Below are positions 54,884 to 64,000 of a stretch of 64,000 nucleotides of DNA, piece after piece. This DNA comes from Anodontia alba (taxonomy: Eukaryota > Mollusca > Bivalvia > Lucinida > Lucinidae), in the NCBI GenBank assembly GCA_964016985.1, contig OZ024828.1:74707264-74771263 (forward strand). The letters run 5' to 3'. Every line of letters begins with the position of its first letter. The stretch's first letter is position 1. The position numbers were made by a program, and so were the translations under genes. Below the pieces are notes generated by a model. The model was not told the origin of the DNA, made no database searches, and saw only the letters and a program-made list of their open reading frames with translations.

Positions 54884-57205
54884 TAGCTCACCTGAGCTCT
54901 GCTCAGGATGAGCTATTGTGATCACTTTTCGTCCGTCGTCCGTCCGTGCGTCCGTCCGTCCGTCCGTCCGTGCGTCCGTCCGTTAACATTTTCAAACGAC
55001 TTCTCCTCTGAAACCGCTGAGCCAATTTTGCTCAAATTTCATATGGAGCCTCCTTAGAGTGGGGGAACGAAAAATTGCTAAAATGGTCGCGGTCCGTTGA
55101 CCAAGATGGCCGCCACGCCCATATATGGTAAAAACCTTTAAAAATCTTCTCCAGAACCGAGAATGCCTTGGGGCTGAACCTTTGCAGAAATCATCGGGGA
55201 CGGGAGGTCTACCAACATTGCTAAAAGAATTGTCGTACGTTGACGTTTGACCTTTTTACGGCAAGGTCAAGTTTGCTTCCCTATGCATTTGATGGAAAAA
55301 ACCTTTAAAAATCTTCTTCTCCAAAACCGAGCATGCCTTATGGCTGAATCTTTGCATATATCTTTGGGAACAGGAGAGCTACCAAAATTGCTAAAATAAT
55401 GGTCGTACATTGACATTTGACGTTTTTACGTTAAGGTCAATTTTGCTTCCTTATGCATTTGTATGGGAAAAATGTTCAGAATTTCAAACAACTTCTCCTC
55501 TGGAGCCTCTGGGCCAATTTTGCTCAAATTTCATATGGAGCCTCCGTAGCGTGGGGGAACGAAAAATTGCTAAAATAGTCGCGGTCCGTTGACCAAGATG
55601 GCCGCCACGCCCATATATGGTAAAAACCTTTAAAAATCTTCTCCTCCAGAACCGAGAATGCCTTGGGGCTGAACCTTTGCAGAAATCATCGGGGACGGGA
55701 GGTCTACCAACATTGCTAAAAGAATTGTCGTACGTTGACGTTTGACCTTTTTACGGCAAGGTCAAGTTTGCTTCCCTATGCATTTGTATGGGAAAAACCT
55801 TTAAAAATCTTCTTCTCCAAAACCGAGCATGCCTTATGGCTGAATCTTTGCATATATCTTCGGGAACAGGAGGGCTACCAAAATTGCTAAAATAATGGTC
55901 GTACATTGACATTTGACGTTTTTACGTTAAGGTCAATTTTGCTTCCTTATGCATTTGTATGGGAAAAATGTTCAGAATTTCAAACAACTTCTCCTCTGGA
56001 GCCTCTGGGCCAATTTTGCTCAAATTTCATATGGGGCCTCCTTAGGTAGGGGGAACAAAAGATAGCTAAAATGGTCACGGTTTGTTGACCAAGATGGGCG
56101 CCATGCCCATATATGGTAAAAACCTTTATAAATCTTCTTCTCTAGAACCGAGGATGCTTTGGGGCTGAATGTTTGCATAAATCATCGGGGACAGGGGGTC
56201 TACCAAAGTTGCTAAAATAATGGTCATACATTGACATTTGACCTTTTTACGGCAAGGTCAAGTTTGCTTCCTTATGCATTTGCATGGGAAAAAACATTTA
56301 AAAATCTTATTCTCCAAAACCGAGGATGGCTTGTGGCTGAATCTTTGCATATATCATCTGGAACAGGCAGTCTACCAAAGTTGCTAAAATAATTGTCATA
56401 CATTGACATTTAACCTTATTACGGCGAGGTCAAGTTTGCTTCTGTATGCATTTGTATGGGCCCCATACATTTGTATGGAAAAATATTGATAATTTCAAAT
56501 GGCTTTTCCTCTGAAGCCTCCGGGCCAGTGTCGCTCAAATTTCATGCGGAGCCTCCGTGGGCAGGACAATGAAAGATTGCTAAAATGGGTATGGTCCATT
56601 GATCAAAATGACTGCCATGCCCATATATGGTAAAAACTTTTAAAAATCTTCTTCTCCATAACCAAATAAGCCCTGGGTCCTAATCTTTGCACAAATTACG
56701 GGGGACAGGAGATCTACCAAAATTGCTCAAATAATGGTTCTATGTTGACATTTGACCTTTTTGCCTCCAAGGTCAAATTTGCTTCCCTATTTGTGTGGGC
56801 CATATACATTTATATTGAAAGTATCGAAGTGACTTGTAGATCAACAGTAGTTAAAATTGTTCTGATTGGAAATCTAAGATGGCCATCATCTGGTTTATAT
56901 TTATAATATTTCCCTGCAACTGTGCTCTTTACATGTATAAAATCATGATTCTTCAGAAACCACTTAGCCAATTTCCACCAAATTTCACATTGATCCTTCT
57001 GTTGAAATGTAATTGATAGTTTATTCAAATGATCATGCTCCATTGACTGTCAGGCCCATATATTCTTCTTCAAAACTAAGAACTGCTCAAATGATGATAT
57101 TTTCATTAGTTGCGATGATAGGATTGGAAAAATGTTGCATAACATCTGCATGTCTGCAGTGGCTATGTCACTCAGGTGAGCGAACCGTGGCCCGTGGGCC
57201 TCTTG
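54884..57205 (+). mobile_element. DINE/Helentron-like element with ~490-bp internal repeats
   Basis: Begins TAGCTCACCTGAGCTCTGCT with a GAGCTCTGCTCAGGATGAGCT foldback, followed by a CGTC microsatellite (about 54930-54982), then about four ~490-bp units (CTTCTCCTCTGAAACCGCTG, ACCAAGATGGCCGCCAC, CCCATATATGGTAAAAACC, TTTACGGCAAGGTCAAG). The first two are near-identical at a 492-bp offset. The 3' end CTCAGGTGAGCGAACC, GTGGGCCTCTTGT mirrors the 5' hairpin. Host sequence CCTCTTATTTT/CTTAAAATG rejoins precisely, with no duplication beyond one T. No protein is encoded. Confidence 0.78.
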
Positions 57206-57425
57206 TCTTAAAATGATTATGTGCATTTAGTAGCTAGGTACTCTGGGTACATGCTGGGTGGTGGTAGATTCCGTCACAATTCCCTGGTATGGGGGCTGCA
57301 GTGGGGATGGGTTATATGTTGAAAATACGTCAATAATATGTAGGAAAATCAAGGTTTGGTTAATTTCAATAATCTTTTTCGGTGCATTTGGTAGCTAGGT
57401 ATGTACCCAGGTTCCTGAGCACAAC

Positions 57426-58404
57426 GTAATTAAGTGTTGAGAGGTTTCGTGACATGCCATGTAATATATAGTCACACGCCCGTAAGGGGGTGGCGTAGGA
57501 TGGTGTGCGATGGTTGCAAACGCACCCCCTCCATAGGCAAATTATTTAAATTTTTATTCATGCAGTTTTTCACCAGAAATCCATTTTTACCCCTATTTTC
57601 GACCTCCCAAATTAGCAATTTTTTAGTATAAGTACCCTCTTTTCAAAATAACCCCCTTTTCGAAACTCTGCGTACGGGCCTGCATTTAGCCATTGCCTGG
57701 CAACCTTTCAAGTAGACTCCGTAGCATTGGGGAAAACCCGATTCTCACCAAAACATCAATTATAAGAAGCAAAACAATAAAATATCAATAAGAAACACAA
57801 CAACGTTTAATTTTAAAAACTATCTGTCAAAATACATCGTATTGATTCATTGTATTATAATAGCAGTTTTATGACAATTATTCTGTTAAAATAATTCGTC
57901 TATGAAAAATCCGGGTTTTTGAGTTACTGATCGCTATTGCTTGCAGCTTGCATTTGATCGCGCTAATGATCGCGGACTTGATTTTACCTGCTTGTTGTAT
58001 ATCCGCAAGGCCAGGTAAAACTGGCTCCAGTCTCCAGTGACTATAATCCTGTTTAATAATCCACTAAAATAAAACTAAAATAATATCATGACTATAAAGG
58101 ATGGTCACTATAAGGACCAGTTGCACACATGCGTAACAGTAACATATACATGTATATATGAGAGGCACATGTCTAATTTTACACATGTGCAAGCAATACG
58201 AAATCATAACATAATATAAAAGAGCAAATGAAAATCGACGCTGTTGGATTGCGTGGAACAGACGGTGACGACTGACCAGGGTCCACACTGTTTGCCTTTC
58301 ATTTGGTCCCATATCACTCTTAACATTGTAAATACCGATCAGATGCTATGGTTGCAAAATGACAGTTTATCTGGATCTACACTGCTCTCATGTCACTAAT
58401 GATG

Positions 58405-58435
<31 letters not shown>

Positions 58436-58509
58436 AGTCCTGACATGGCTCATATATGAGCGTATGCCATCTTCTGGACCACAAGAGATCCATGTATCCA
58501 TTATGTCGG
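57426..58509. other. Mostly unassigned spacer
   Basis: 57477-57682 has ends CACGCCCGTAAGGGGG and (minus) CAGGCCCGTACGCAGAG and may be a decayed mini-transposon. A half copy of the GGGTCCACACTGTTTGC hairpin lies at about 58268-58298 and a T run at 58405-58433. Confidence 0.5.
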
Positions 58510-58756
58510 TTAACCCTTAAAGCCCCAAGAAAAACTGCATCTGAAAATGTCGTCTGTTTATGTCGTCTGCTGAATATTCTTGCAGACTTTTCAAACCTAT
58601 TTTTGCACATAGGCAAACAGTGTGGACTCTGATCAGACTGCTACTAGAGGAGCTGTCTGATCTGGGTCCACACTGTTTGCAAAAAATGACTTTTAAAATC
58701 ACAAGCAGATGACAAAGCAGACGACAATAGTTGTGATTGGCGCTATTAGGGTTAAA
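58510..58756. mobile_element. TIR element (TTAACCCTTAAAG) with nested hairpin
   Basis: TTAACCCTTAAAGCCC on the left and GCGCTATTAGGGTTAAAG on the right are inverted. GTCGTCTGCTGAAT and ACAAAGCAGACGACA form an inner inverted pair. In the middle (58612-58680) is a GGCAAACAGTGTGGACTC..GGGTCCACACTGTTTGC hairpin of the dispersed family. Confidence 0.7.
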
Positions 58757-58939
58757 GTGTACCAATAGCATCATTTACACCAAACACGGAGACTGATTCT
58801 GAGATGCTTCAGCTGCGATTCCCGTGAAGGCCCTGTATGTAAGCTCGGTTTTGTTAGCAGCATCAGACCGAACTTAGTATGTAATGATCAGATGCTACAT
58901 AATTTATGTGTATGGTTCATACGTATCATACGAAAGCTT

Positions 58940-59133
58940 CACACTAAATTGCCACATGTTACATATGCGTACAGTTGTACGCAAATGTAACACATTATCA
59001 TTGCCATGTGTTACATATGCATATACAGTTGTACGCATACGTAACATTTGTGTTACGTATGTAACACATGTGAGTGTTACGTATATGTACAACTGAACGC
59101 ATATGTAGCAATATGTTACGTATTCTTAGTGTG
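58940..59133. repeat. Palindrome cluster (GTACGCATATGTAAC)
   Basis: CACACTAA and TTAGTGTG bracket several alternating copies of TGTTACATATGCGTACAG and TTGTACGCATATGTAACA, giving multiple overlapping hairpins. Likely a foldback element. Confidence 0.7.
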
Positions 59134-59369
59134 ACATATTCATCACACTTTCAACGGTACTACCACAGTGCTGACAGGTATCTGTTTTAACTCCATCTTG
59201 TCTGTCGTGGGCGTTCTTGTATGAGATTTTTTATGTGAAATCCAGCGGCGCTAAGCTCTTGCCTTATTGATCCAAAACAGTTCGTGTTGTAACTAGTCCA
59301 ATTCAATAAAGTAAGCTAATCCCAGAAACAATCTTAGCTGCAGTGTAAGGAAATCTACATGTGCTTCCA

Positions 59370-59545
59370 AAGAAGACTCAAATCAGTCTGCGCATCTGCG
59401 AAATCTGACCAGTCTTCGTTGTCCACATGAAGAAACTTTACATCCTTGGCTATCCAAACTGCGCCCCGTGAACATTCTGATCAGACTGCGCAGGCTGATC
59501 TGAATCATCTCTGAGCGCAAATGTCCGAAAGTAGGTTTTCTTACT
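59370..59545. repeat. Dispersed GATCAG/CTGATC repeat
   Basis: CAAATCAGTCTGCGCATCTG and CTGATCAGACTGCGCAGG, then CTGATCTGAATCATC and an AGTAGGTTTTCTTA end as at 5395-5490. Confidence 0.55.
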
Positions 59546-59620
59546 TGTGGCCCATTTGCTTTTTCGTTCCACAGAAAGGTATGCTAAAACATAGCATCAG
59601 AAAAGAGCCACATATGTTTT

Positions 59621-59714
59621 TCTTATTTCTCCACAAAAATATATGTTACGGGTACTCATTAGAAGCGCCTCGCCGAGGCGCTTCTAATGAGTACCTGCAA
59701 CGTATGTTTTTGTG
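59621..59714. repeat. Near-perfect palindrome, CTCATTAGAAGC family
   Basis: GGGTACTCATTAGAAGCGCC-TCGCCGA-GGCGCTTCTAATGAGTACC, with outer arms ACAAAAATATATGTTAC and GCAACGTATGTTTTTGTG. The best-preserved copy in the window. Confidence 0.88.
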
Positions 59715-59780
59715 ATGTGTGTTTAAACAGGATAAAGCCAGAACATGCACAGTTTTTTGTTGTTCAGCGTGCGGTCACTG

Positions 59781-59893
59781 CGTACCCAGCTAGCATTCTA
59801 CATAAATCTACATCGGGCCGTTATCGGCCCGTCAGCTACCCTGACGGGCCGATGATGGCCCGATATAGATTTACGTAGAATGCTGACTGGGTA
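59781..59893. repeat. Palindromic MITE (ACCCAGCTAGCATTCTAC), copy 1
   Basis: TACCCAGCTAGCATTCTACA at the left and TGTAGAATGCTGACTGGGTA-like sequence at the right (GTAGAATGCTGACTGGGTA). The interior has GGGCCGTTATCGGCCCGTCA and CTGACGGGCCGATGATGGCC facing each other. The ~113-bp unit is one long imperfect hairpin. Confidence 0.85.
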
Positions 59894-60151
59894 GAGCTTT
59901 TTCATTATCACCACTTCATCGCCCCGATATAACTTAAATAACGTAGAAAGAGACGTAAAAGACCTGATCGGAAAGACGTGGTGACTGATTTGGGCTACAC
60001 TCTTTGTCACTCATCCAGCAGTTTTAGACATATCAAAAAGTAGTAATCAAAACACTGATAGCACTGGTTGATCGATTGTCTCTTGAGTGTTGGCTGAGAA
60101 AATGGTTCGGAACGGGGACTGTTTCATTTACCCCTTAACTTCCTGTAATTT

Positions 60152-60210
60152 AAGCATACAGTGCAGACCCTGATGAGACACCACGTTCTGATCTGGGTCT
60201 GCACTGTTGC
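60152..60210. repeat. Palindromic GACCC/GGGTC hairpin element
   Basis: AAGCATACAGTGCAGACCCT and ATCTGGGTCTGCACTGTTGC around TGAGACACCACGTTCTG; the right inner arm is partly lost. Confidence 0.75.
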
Positions 60211-61112
60211 TAATGTCCCAGACCGAGTTTTACGGATAATCATCTTCACACGACACTGACCAGAATAGCGCGGCTATAAATAATCGTTATCCGGATTTTC
60301 TACAAATGCGCGGTTTGATTTTATTGGTCAATGATAATCATGTGGACAGCAATCTAAAGGAAATTTTGTTGTATGTATATATATTGTTTTCATCCGGGCT
60401 ACCAACCACGTGATTACAATGTTATGCCACATGACCAAAAATTGTGGATGACAAAAACATTTCCGGTTCCATTGATACCAATTGATTCAAGTCAAATTTT
60501 ATTTGGAAAATAAATCACTTTTGGTTAATATTAAATTGTAAATTTTATCTAGTGTTTCAAAATACAGCTTTAAGAAGCAATCTGACTGCTTTTCCTAAGA
60601 CAAATACATGTACTACTGTTTCAGTGATATTTTTCCGATATTAGCAGGCACGCGCGCAACCGTAATATTGCTTTATGATGACCATTTTTACGCCTAGTTT
60701 TAGCTTCTATATAGTCAAAATATATGTTAATATTTCTAGTTATGACATTTAAATGATCATTCGATAAGAATCTTTTCTGAAAAGAAACTTTTGACGAATG
60801 AAACCGCTTTATTTTCATGAATAAACATCGGAAATTAAACTGTCCGGTAAACGTAAACAACATTTTTCTGCCATCCAATAGGAACGAGGCTTGAACGTAT
60901 GCTGCGTTAAAAACCGAGAGGTTTCGAATGATGGTTATTATGTGACGTAGTGTTTAAAAAGGTCTATACTTTGGCTTGGTTGTTAACAATCGACCCAATG
61001 AACCTGTTAAAATTTTAAAACCAGTTTGGTAAGCACTTAAGAGGGAGGTTACTTTATCGAAATGTTTTTGCTTCCCTTCTTCTAGAAAACATTTTATTAT
61101 ATCAGTTTCTTA
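60211..61112. other. Unassigned spacer
   Basis: No repeat or coding signal that I can support; only short motif-free open frames. Confidence 0.45.
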
Positions 61113-61114
61113 TA

Positions 61115-61518
61115 CAGTAGAACTTCAATGGCTCGTCCATCTTTTGGACCATGGAAATTTGTTCTAGACATGGGTAGTTCGAGTCACGGAGAGTTAATTA
61201 TAGCTCCAGGCCAGAAGGCAAATGATAATAATTTAGGGATGTCTTTTCGATCTTCTATAAGGCTATGGTATGTTGTTTGTACTCATTAGAATCGCCTCGA
61301 CGAGGCGATTCTAATGAATACAAATAACATACATTTTCATGATAAAATATGAAAAATTCCCTTAAATATCCTTAATTATTGTTCTTTTGAGAATTTACTA
61401 GGGACTAAAAATACATGTTTTCTTGAATCATCGGAAGAATATCCTAGAGACTCAAAAATGAGTTCGAGTCAGCCACGATAAAGGGGCTGTCGGTGTTCGA
61501 GTCATTGAAATTTTACTG
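61115..61518. mobile_element. pogo-like MITE (CAGTAGAACTTCAATGGCTCG)
   Basis: CAGTAGAACTTCAATGGCTC at the left and GAGTCATTGAAATTTTACTG at the right, with TA on both sides (61113-61114, 61519-61520). It contains a nested CTCATTAGAATCGCC palindrome (61261-61345). Confidence 0.82.
61261..61345. repeat. Palindrome nested in the pogo-like MITE
   Basis: TGTACTCATTAGAATCGCCT-CGACG-AGGCGATTCTAATGAATACA, with outer arms TATGTTGTT and AACATACA. Confidence 0.85.
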
Positions 61519-61657
61519 TATAAAATTATACACATTAACTTAAGTTTCAGGATCTGACAGTAAAATTGGAGCCTATAAATAAGTCATTTCACGGTACAGT
61601 TTATAAATATAGAATATATGTGAACAGCAATGATCAGATTAATACAGATGCCTGCCT

Positions 61658-61658
<1 letters not shown>

Positions 61659-61704
<46 letters not shown>
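61659..61704. repeat. (GA)n microsatellite
   Basis: 23 AG dinucleotides without interruption. Confidence 0.97.
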
Positions 61705-61705
<1 letters not shown>

Positions 61706-62024
61706 AAGTACATATAACAGAAGTCGAGACAGAAACGTGGTTCTTTTGATGGTGGCATGCTATTTAAAAAGCCTCCAAACTCATCCCCGCCCGAAACCAT
61801 TCTGGACTTCACAATATACCCTGGTCCTTGGATATTTGTGAGAGTCACATTAGACGAGCAAGTTTTTTATCGCTTCTTAGTCACATAAAAGAGTTGCCTC
61901 GGAAACTGAAGACTGGAATCGAACTCAGACCTCACACTGACAAATGATTACCCTTTTCACTTGACAAGTCACGCATAACCTGATACAATTACTTCATAAC
62001 AAAATCACTGAAGTTTAACCTTCA

Positions 62025-62233
62025 CCACTCACTGGGCTCATTCAGCAAACGACAAACCGATAATATTTTTTTTTCCTCAGAAAATAGGCTTTGACATTTC
62101 AGGCAATTTGTCTCCAAAGGAAGGAGACAATTTGCATGAACTGCCAATGCCTATTTCTGGCTGGGAAAAATGAGAAAATATATTTCAAAATGTCGCCTGC
62201 TGAAATTTTTACCCAGCATGCTAAGCGTTAGTA
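62025..62233. repeat. Palindromic repeat, GTCGTCTGCTGAA family
   Basis: CTGGGCTCATTCAGCAAACG on the left, CAATTTGTCTCC / GGAGACAATTTGCATG in the middle, GTCGCCTGCTGAAATTTTTA and CCCAGCATGCTAAGCGTTA on the right. Confidence 0.72.
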
Positions 62234-62314
62234 TTTGCAACGTCGCAATTTGTCTCTTACATTGAAATGGTCTCTGATTTCATAACTGCTATAGATACTC
62301 TATTTATTTATTTA

Positions 62315-62488
62315 CAGTAGAACCTCGATAATTCAAACTCAATAATTCAAAATTCTCAATAATTCAAAATCATTTTGAAGTCCCTACTTAAATATATGTA
62401 TGCATTTTAACCCTCAATTTTTCAAAGTCTCAATAATTCAAACAAAACTGTCTGGTCCCTTGGGCTTTGAATTATCGAGGTTCCACTG
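62315..62488. mobile_element. pogo-like MITE (CAGTAGAACCTCGATAATTC)
   Basis: CAGTAGAACCTCGATAATTC and GAATTATCGAGGTTCCACTG are near-perfect terminal inverted repeats, flanked by TA (62313-62314, 62489-62490). Same family as 49820-49983, in inverse orientation and better preserved. Confidence 0.9.
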
Positions 62489-62689
62489 TATTTATTTATT
62501 TTTTTTCATGAGAATTGCCAATAAGTCTTCAAAATATTAACAGACATAGAGACGGTGTTCTACTGACCAGTACAAATGTACAAAAATTCAAAATATATAA
62601 GCAACATTGATTTTTTTTTTTTCGCTCAAAAATGTTTCCCTGTCTTATTTTAAGCCTCACATGCTATCACATGGAACCACAATGGGACT

Positions 62690-62799
62690 TTCCAGTAAGC
62701 ATTCTACATAAATCTATAGCGGGCCGTTATTGGCCCGTCAGGGTAGCTGACGGGCCGATAACGGCCCGCTATGGATTTATAAAGAATGCTAGCTGGGTT
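62690..62799. repeat. Palindromic MITE (ACCCAGCTAGCATTCTAC), copy 2
   Basis: CCAGTAAGCATTCTACATAA on the left and AAAGAATGCTAGCTGGGTT on the right. The interior GCGGGCCGTTATTGGCCCGT is answered by ACGGGCCGATAACGGCCCGC. The two copies differ mainly in the loop orientation. Confidence 0.85.
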
Positions 62800-63020
62800 A
62801 TACATCGACTGTTTATTACTGCAATAGAAAATTCAAACCGCCAATGGCACGGAAATATCAGATTTCTTGAGAAATTAATGAAAATCTGAATTTTGTAAGA
62901 GTAGAGTTTGCAAGATGTTTGGCAGAAGCCAAAACTGACGAGAGGTATATACGCCTTCATTCATTGGCAGAAATTTCACTAATAGCAACAACGATGGCGT
63001 AATGATATATCACAAGTTAG

Positions 63021-63021
<1 letters not shown>

Positions 63022-63054
<33 letters not shown>
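63022..63054. repeat. (ATT)n microsatellite
   Basis: Eleven ATT repeats. Confidence 0.95.
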
Positions 63055-63055
<1 letters not shown>

Positions 63056-63403
63056 GTTGTTGTTATACATTTTCATCATGCATGTGCAATCGTCTTTAAC
63101 TAGGCATTTTTCATTAGATTTATAAAACACTATAGTCACAATTCGAGAGATAATGCTCTTAAACATCAAATAAATATGAGTTTGACTAAATTCATTTGTA
63201 AATGCCGCAAAACTTGAGCATAGGTTGCACTTTTTTGTGTGCGGAAGCATGTTCATTGGTGGTGAACGTCACCAACACTGGAAAAGTTGATGGTTAGGAC
63301 AAATGACAGACTGACATTACACGCTACCACTTTCAACTGCGATGGGACATAGTGCTTAAATACGTCGACTGTTTAATATTGCAATAGAAAATTGATATTT
63401 CCA

Positions 63404-63414
63404 TCACACACACA

Positions 63415-63447
<33 letters not shown>
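63404..63447. repeat. (CA)n microsatellite with A run
   Basis: Twelve or so CA repeats followed by about 19 A. Confidence 0.95.
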
Positions 63448-63641
63448 CGAATCCGCAAGCGGGTGCAACGACGAGCTATCAGTTACATAGTTGCTATAGA
63501 CATACCAATTGCAGATACATTGGATCAATTTTTACCCTTTCAACCCTGAGTTTCTGAAGTGGACTCTTCCATCTTTGAATTTAGGCATATCCACTAATCA
63601 GTTTTTGCAAAAAGGGCATCAGTTCAAAATCAAATCAGAAT

Positions 63642-63709
63642 GGCAAACAGCGACATCCAGATGAGATGGCTCATTATGAGCCATCTCATCAGGATCTACA
63701 CTATTTGCA
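63642..63709. repeat. Palindromic GCAAACAG..TTTGC hairpin with perfect core
   Basis: GGCAAACAGCGACATCCAG and ATCAGGATCTACACTATTTGC are the outer arms. ATGAGATGGCTCAT and ATGAGCCATCTCAT form a perfect inner palindrome with almost no loop. Confidence 0.85.
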
Positions 63710-64000
63710 AAGATTTATTTTGGTGTACAGGTCTGCAAGGGTTTTAGAACAACATGCGCATGCGCAGACTCGCCTGAACCTTTGCTTTTCGCATATGTTA
63801 TGAGGGCTCTTTTTCCATGACGAGGCTTTTTGTATAATTGTAATAGAGTACTTCACAATTTCAGCTGCAGGATCCAGGGCGACAGGGCCATTCTAAGGCG
63901 GTGGTTTTTGTGTTGTACATTCATTGATGGGCTTTGTGGATACTCTCAGCGGAGCTTTTATTTTTTTAGGCTATGTTCTGTGATTTGTCAACACGCATAC

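Larger units (their letters stand above)
48735..57425. repeat. ~190-bp tandem array with three large insertions
   Basis: About 17 units of the order TTCGGTGTTCCAACCTCTTA, TTTTCTTAAAATGATTATGT, GCATTTAGTAGCTAGGTACC, GGGTACATC..GGTGGGGGTAGA, TTCCGTCACATTCCCTGGTA, GGGGGCTACAGGGGGCCAAT, ATGTTGAAAATACGTCAAAA. Units diverge by substitutions and by A, T and G run lengths. The array is broken by 49820-49983, 50214-53305 and 54884-57205, and intact neighbouring units show what each insertion interrupted. Confidence 0.93.

Noticed and set aside
61566..61841. Open frame over the (GA)n tract
   Set aside because: The R-E repeat protein segment is a product of the microsatellite.

Overview
This window reads as intergenic or intronic DNA of an animal, most likely a bivalve mollusc. 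The evidence is AT-rich sequence with no bacterial-style gene layout, many decayed APE-type non-LTR retrotransposons (LINEs), tRNA-derived SINEs, many palindromic or terminal-inverted-repeat mini-transposons, and two elements built like the DINE/pearl elements known from oysters and clams. The species is inferred, not proven. I found no convincing complete host gene. Two short exon-like pieces (27687-27743 on +, 17057-17091 on -) and one start-codon-plus-donor candidate (3518-3536 on -) are the only hints of one.

Layout. 1-3330: three decayed LINE fragments; the first carries a MITE and a 334-bp tandem duplication. 3900-6746: an antisense LINE flanked by 145-bp direct repeats and split by a 1.6-kb terminal-inverted-repeat insert that itself holds a SINE. 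6966-12596: a 5.6-kb interval bracketed by inverted copies of a 160-195 bp repeat; inside are a clean 5'-truncated LINE with an 8-bp target-site duplication (7429-8700), a 130-bp tandem array interrupted by a SINE, and older repeats. 12610-14667: EN-RT pseudogene of the same LINE family as the antisense copy. 14.7-24.3 kb: scattered MITEs, one more LINE 3' end (18188-19405) and a second SINE family. 24.3-27.1 kb: two low-complexity or tandem arrays. 27868-43936: a 16-kb satellite with a 121-bp core monomer (123 monomer slots counted, one 200-N gap) and a 144-bp relative at its edges. 44.2-46.2 kb: a hairpin MITE, then two adjacent elements made almost wholly of GATATC palindromes, the second split by a full SINE with a 14-bp target-site duplication. 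48.3-57.4 kb: a 41-bp minisatellite, then a ~190-bp tandem array into which a pogo-like MITE and two large Helitron/Helentron-like elements have inserted. 57.4-64 kb: more palindromic MITEs and microsatellites.

The strongest theme is nesting. In several places the interrupted host repeat or reading frame can be rejoined exactly, so insertion boundaries and target duplications can be read directly. No multi-gene system or operon is present. The most unusual items are the homogenised 121-bp satellite, the twin GATATC elements, the long direct repeats around the antisense LINE, and the 5.6-kb inverted-repeat interval.
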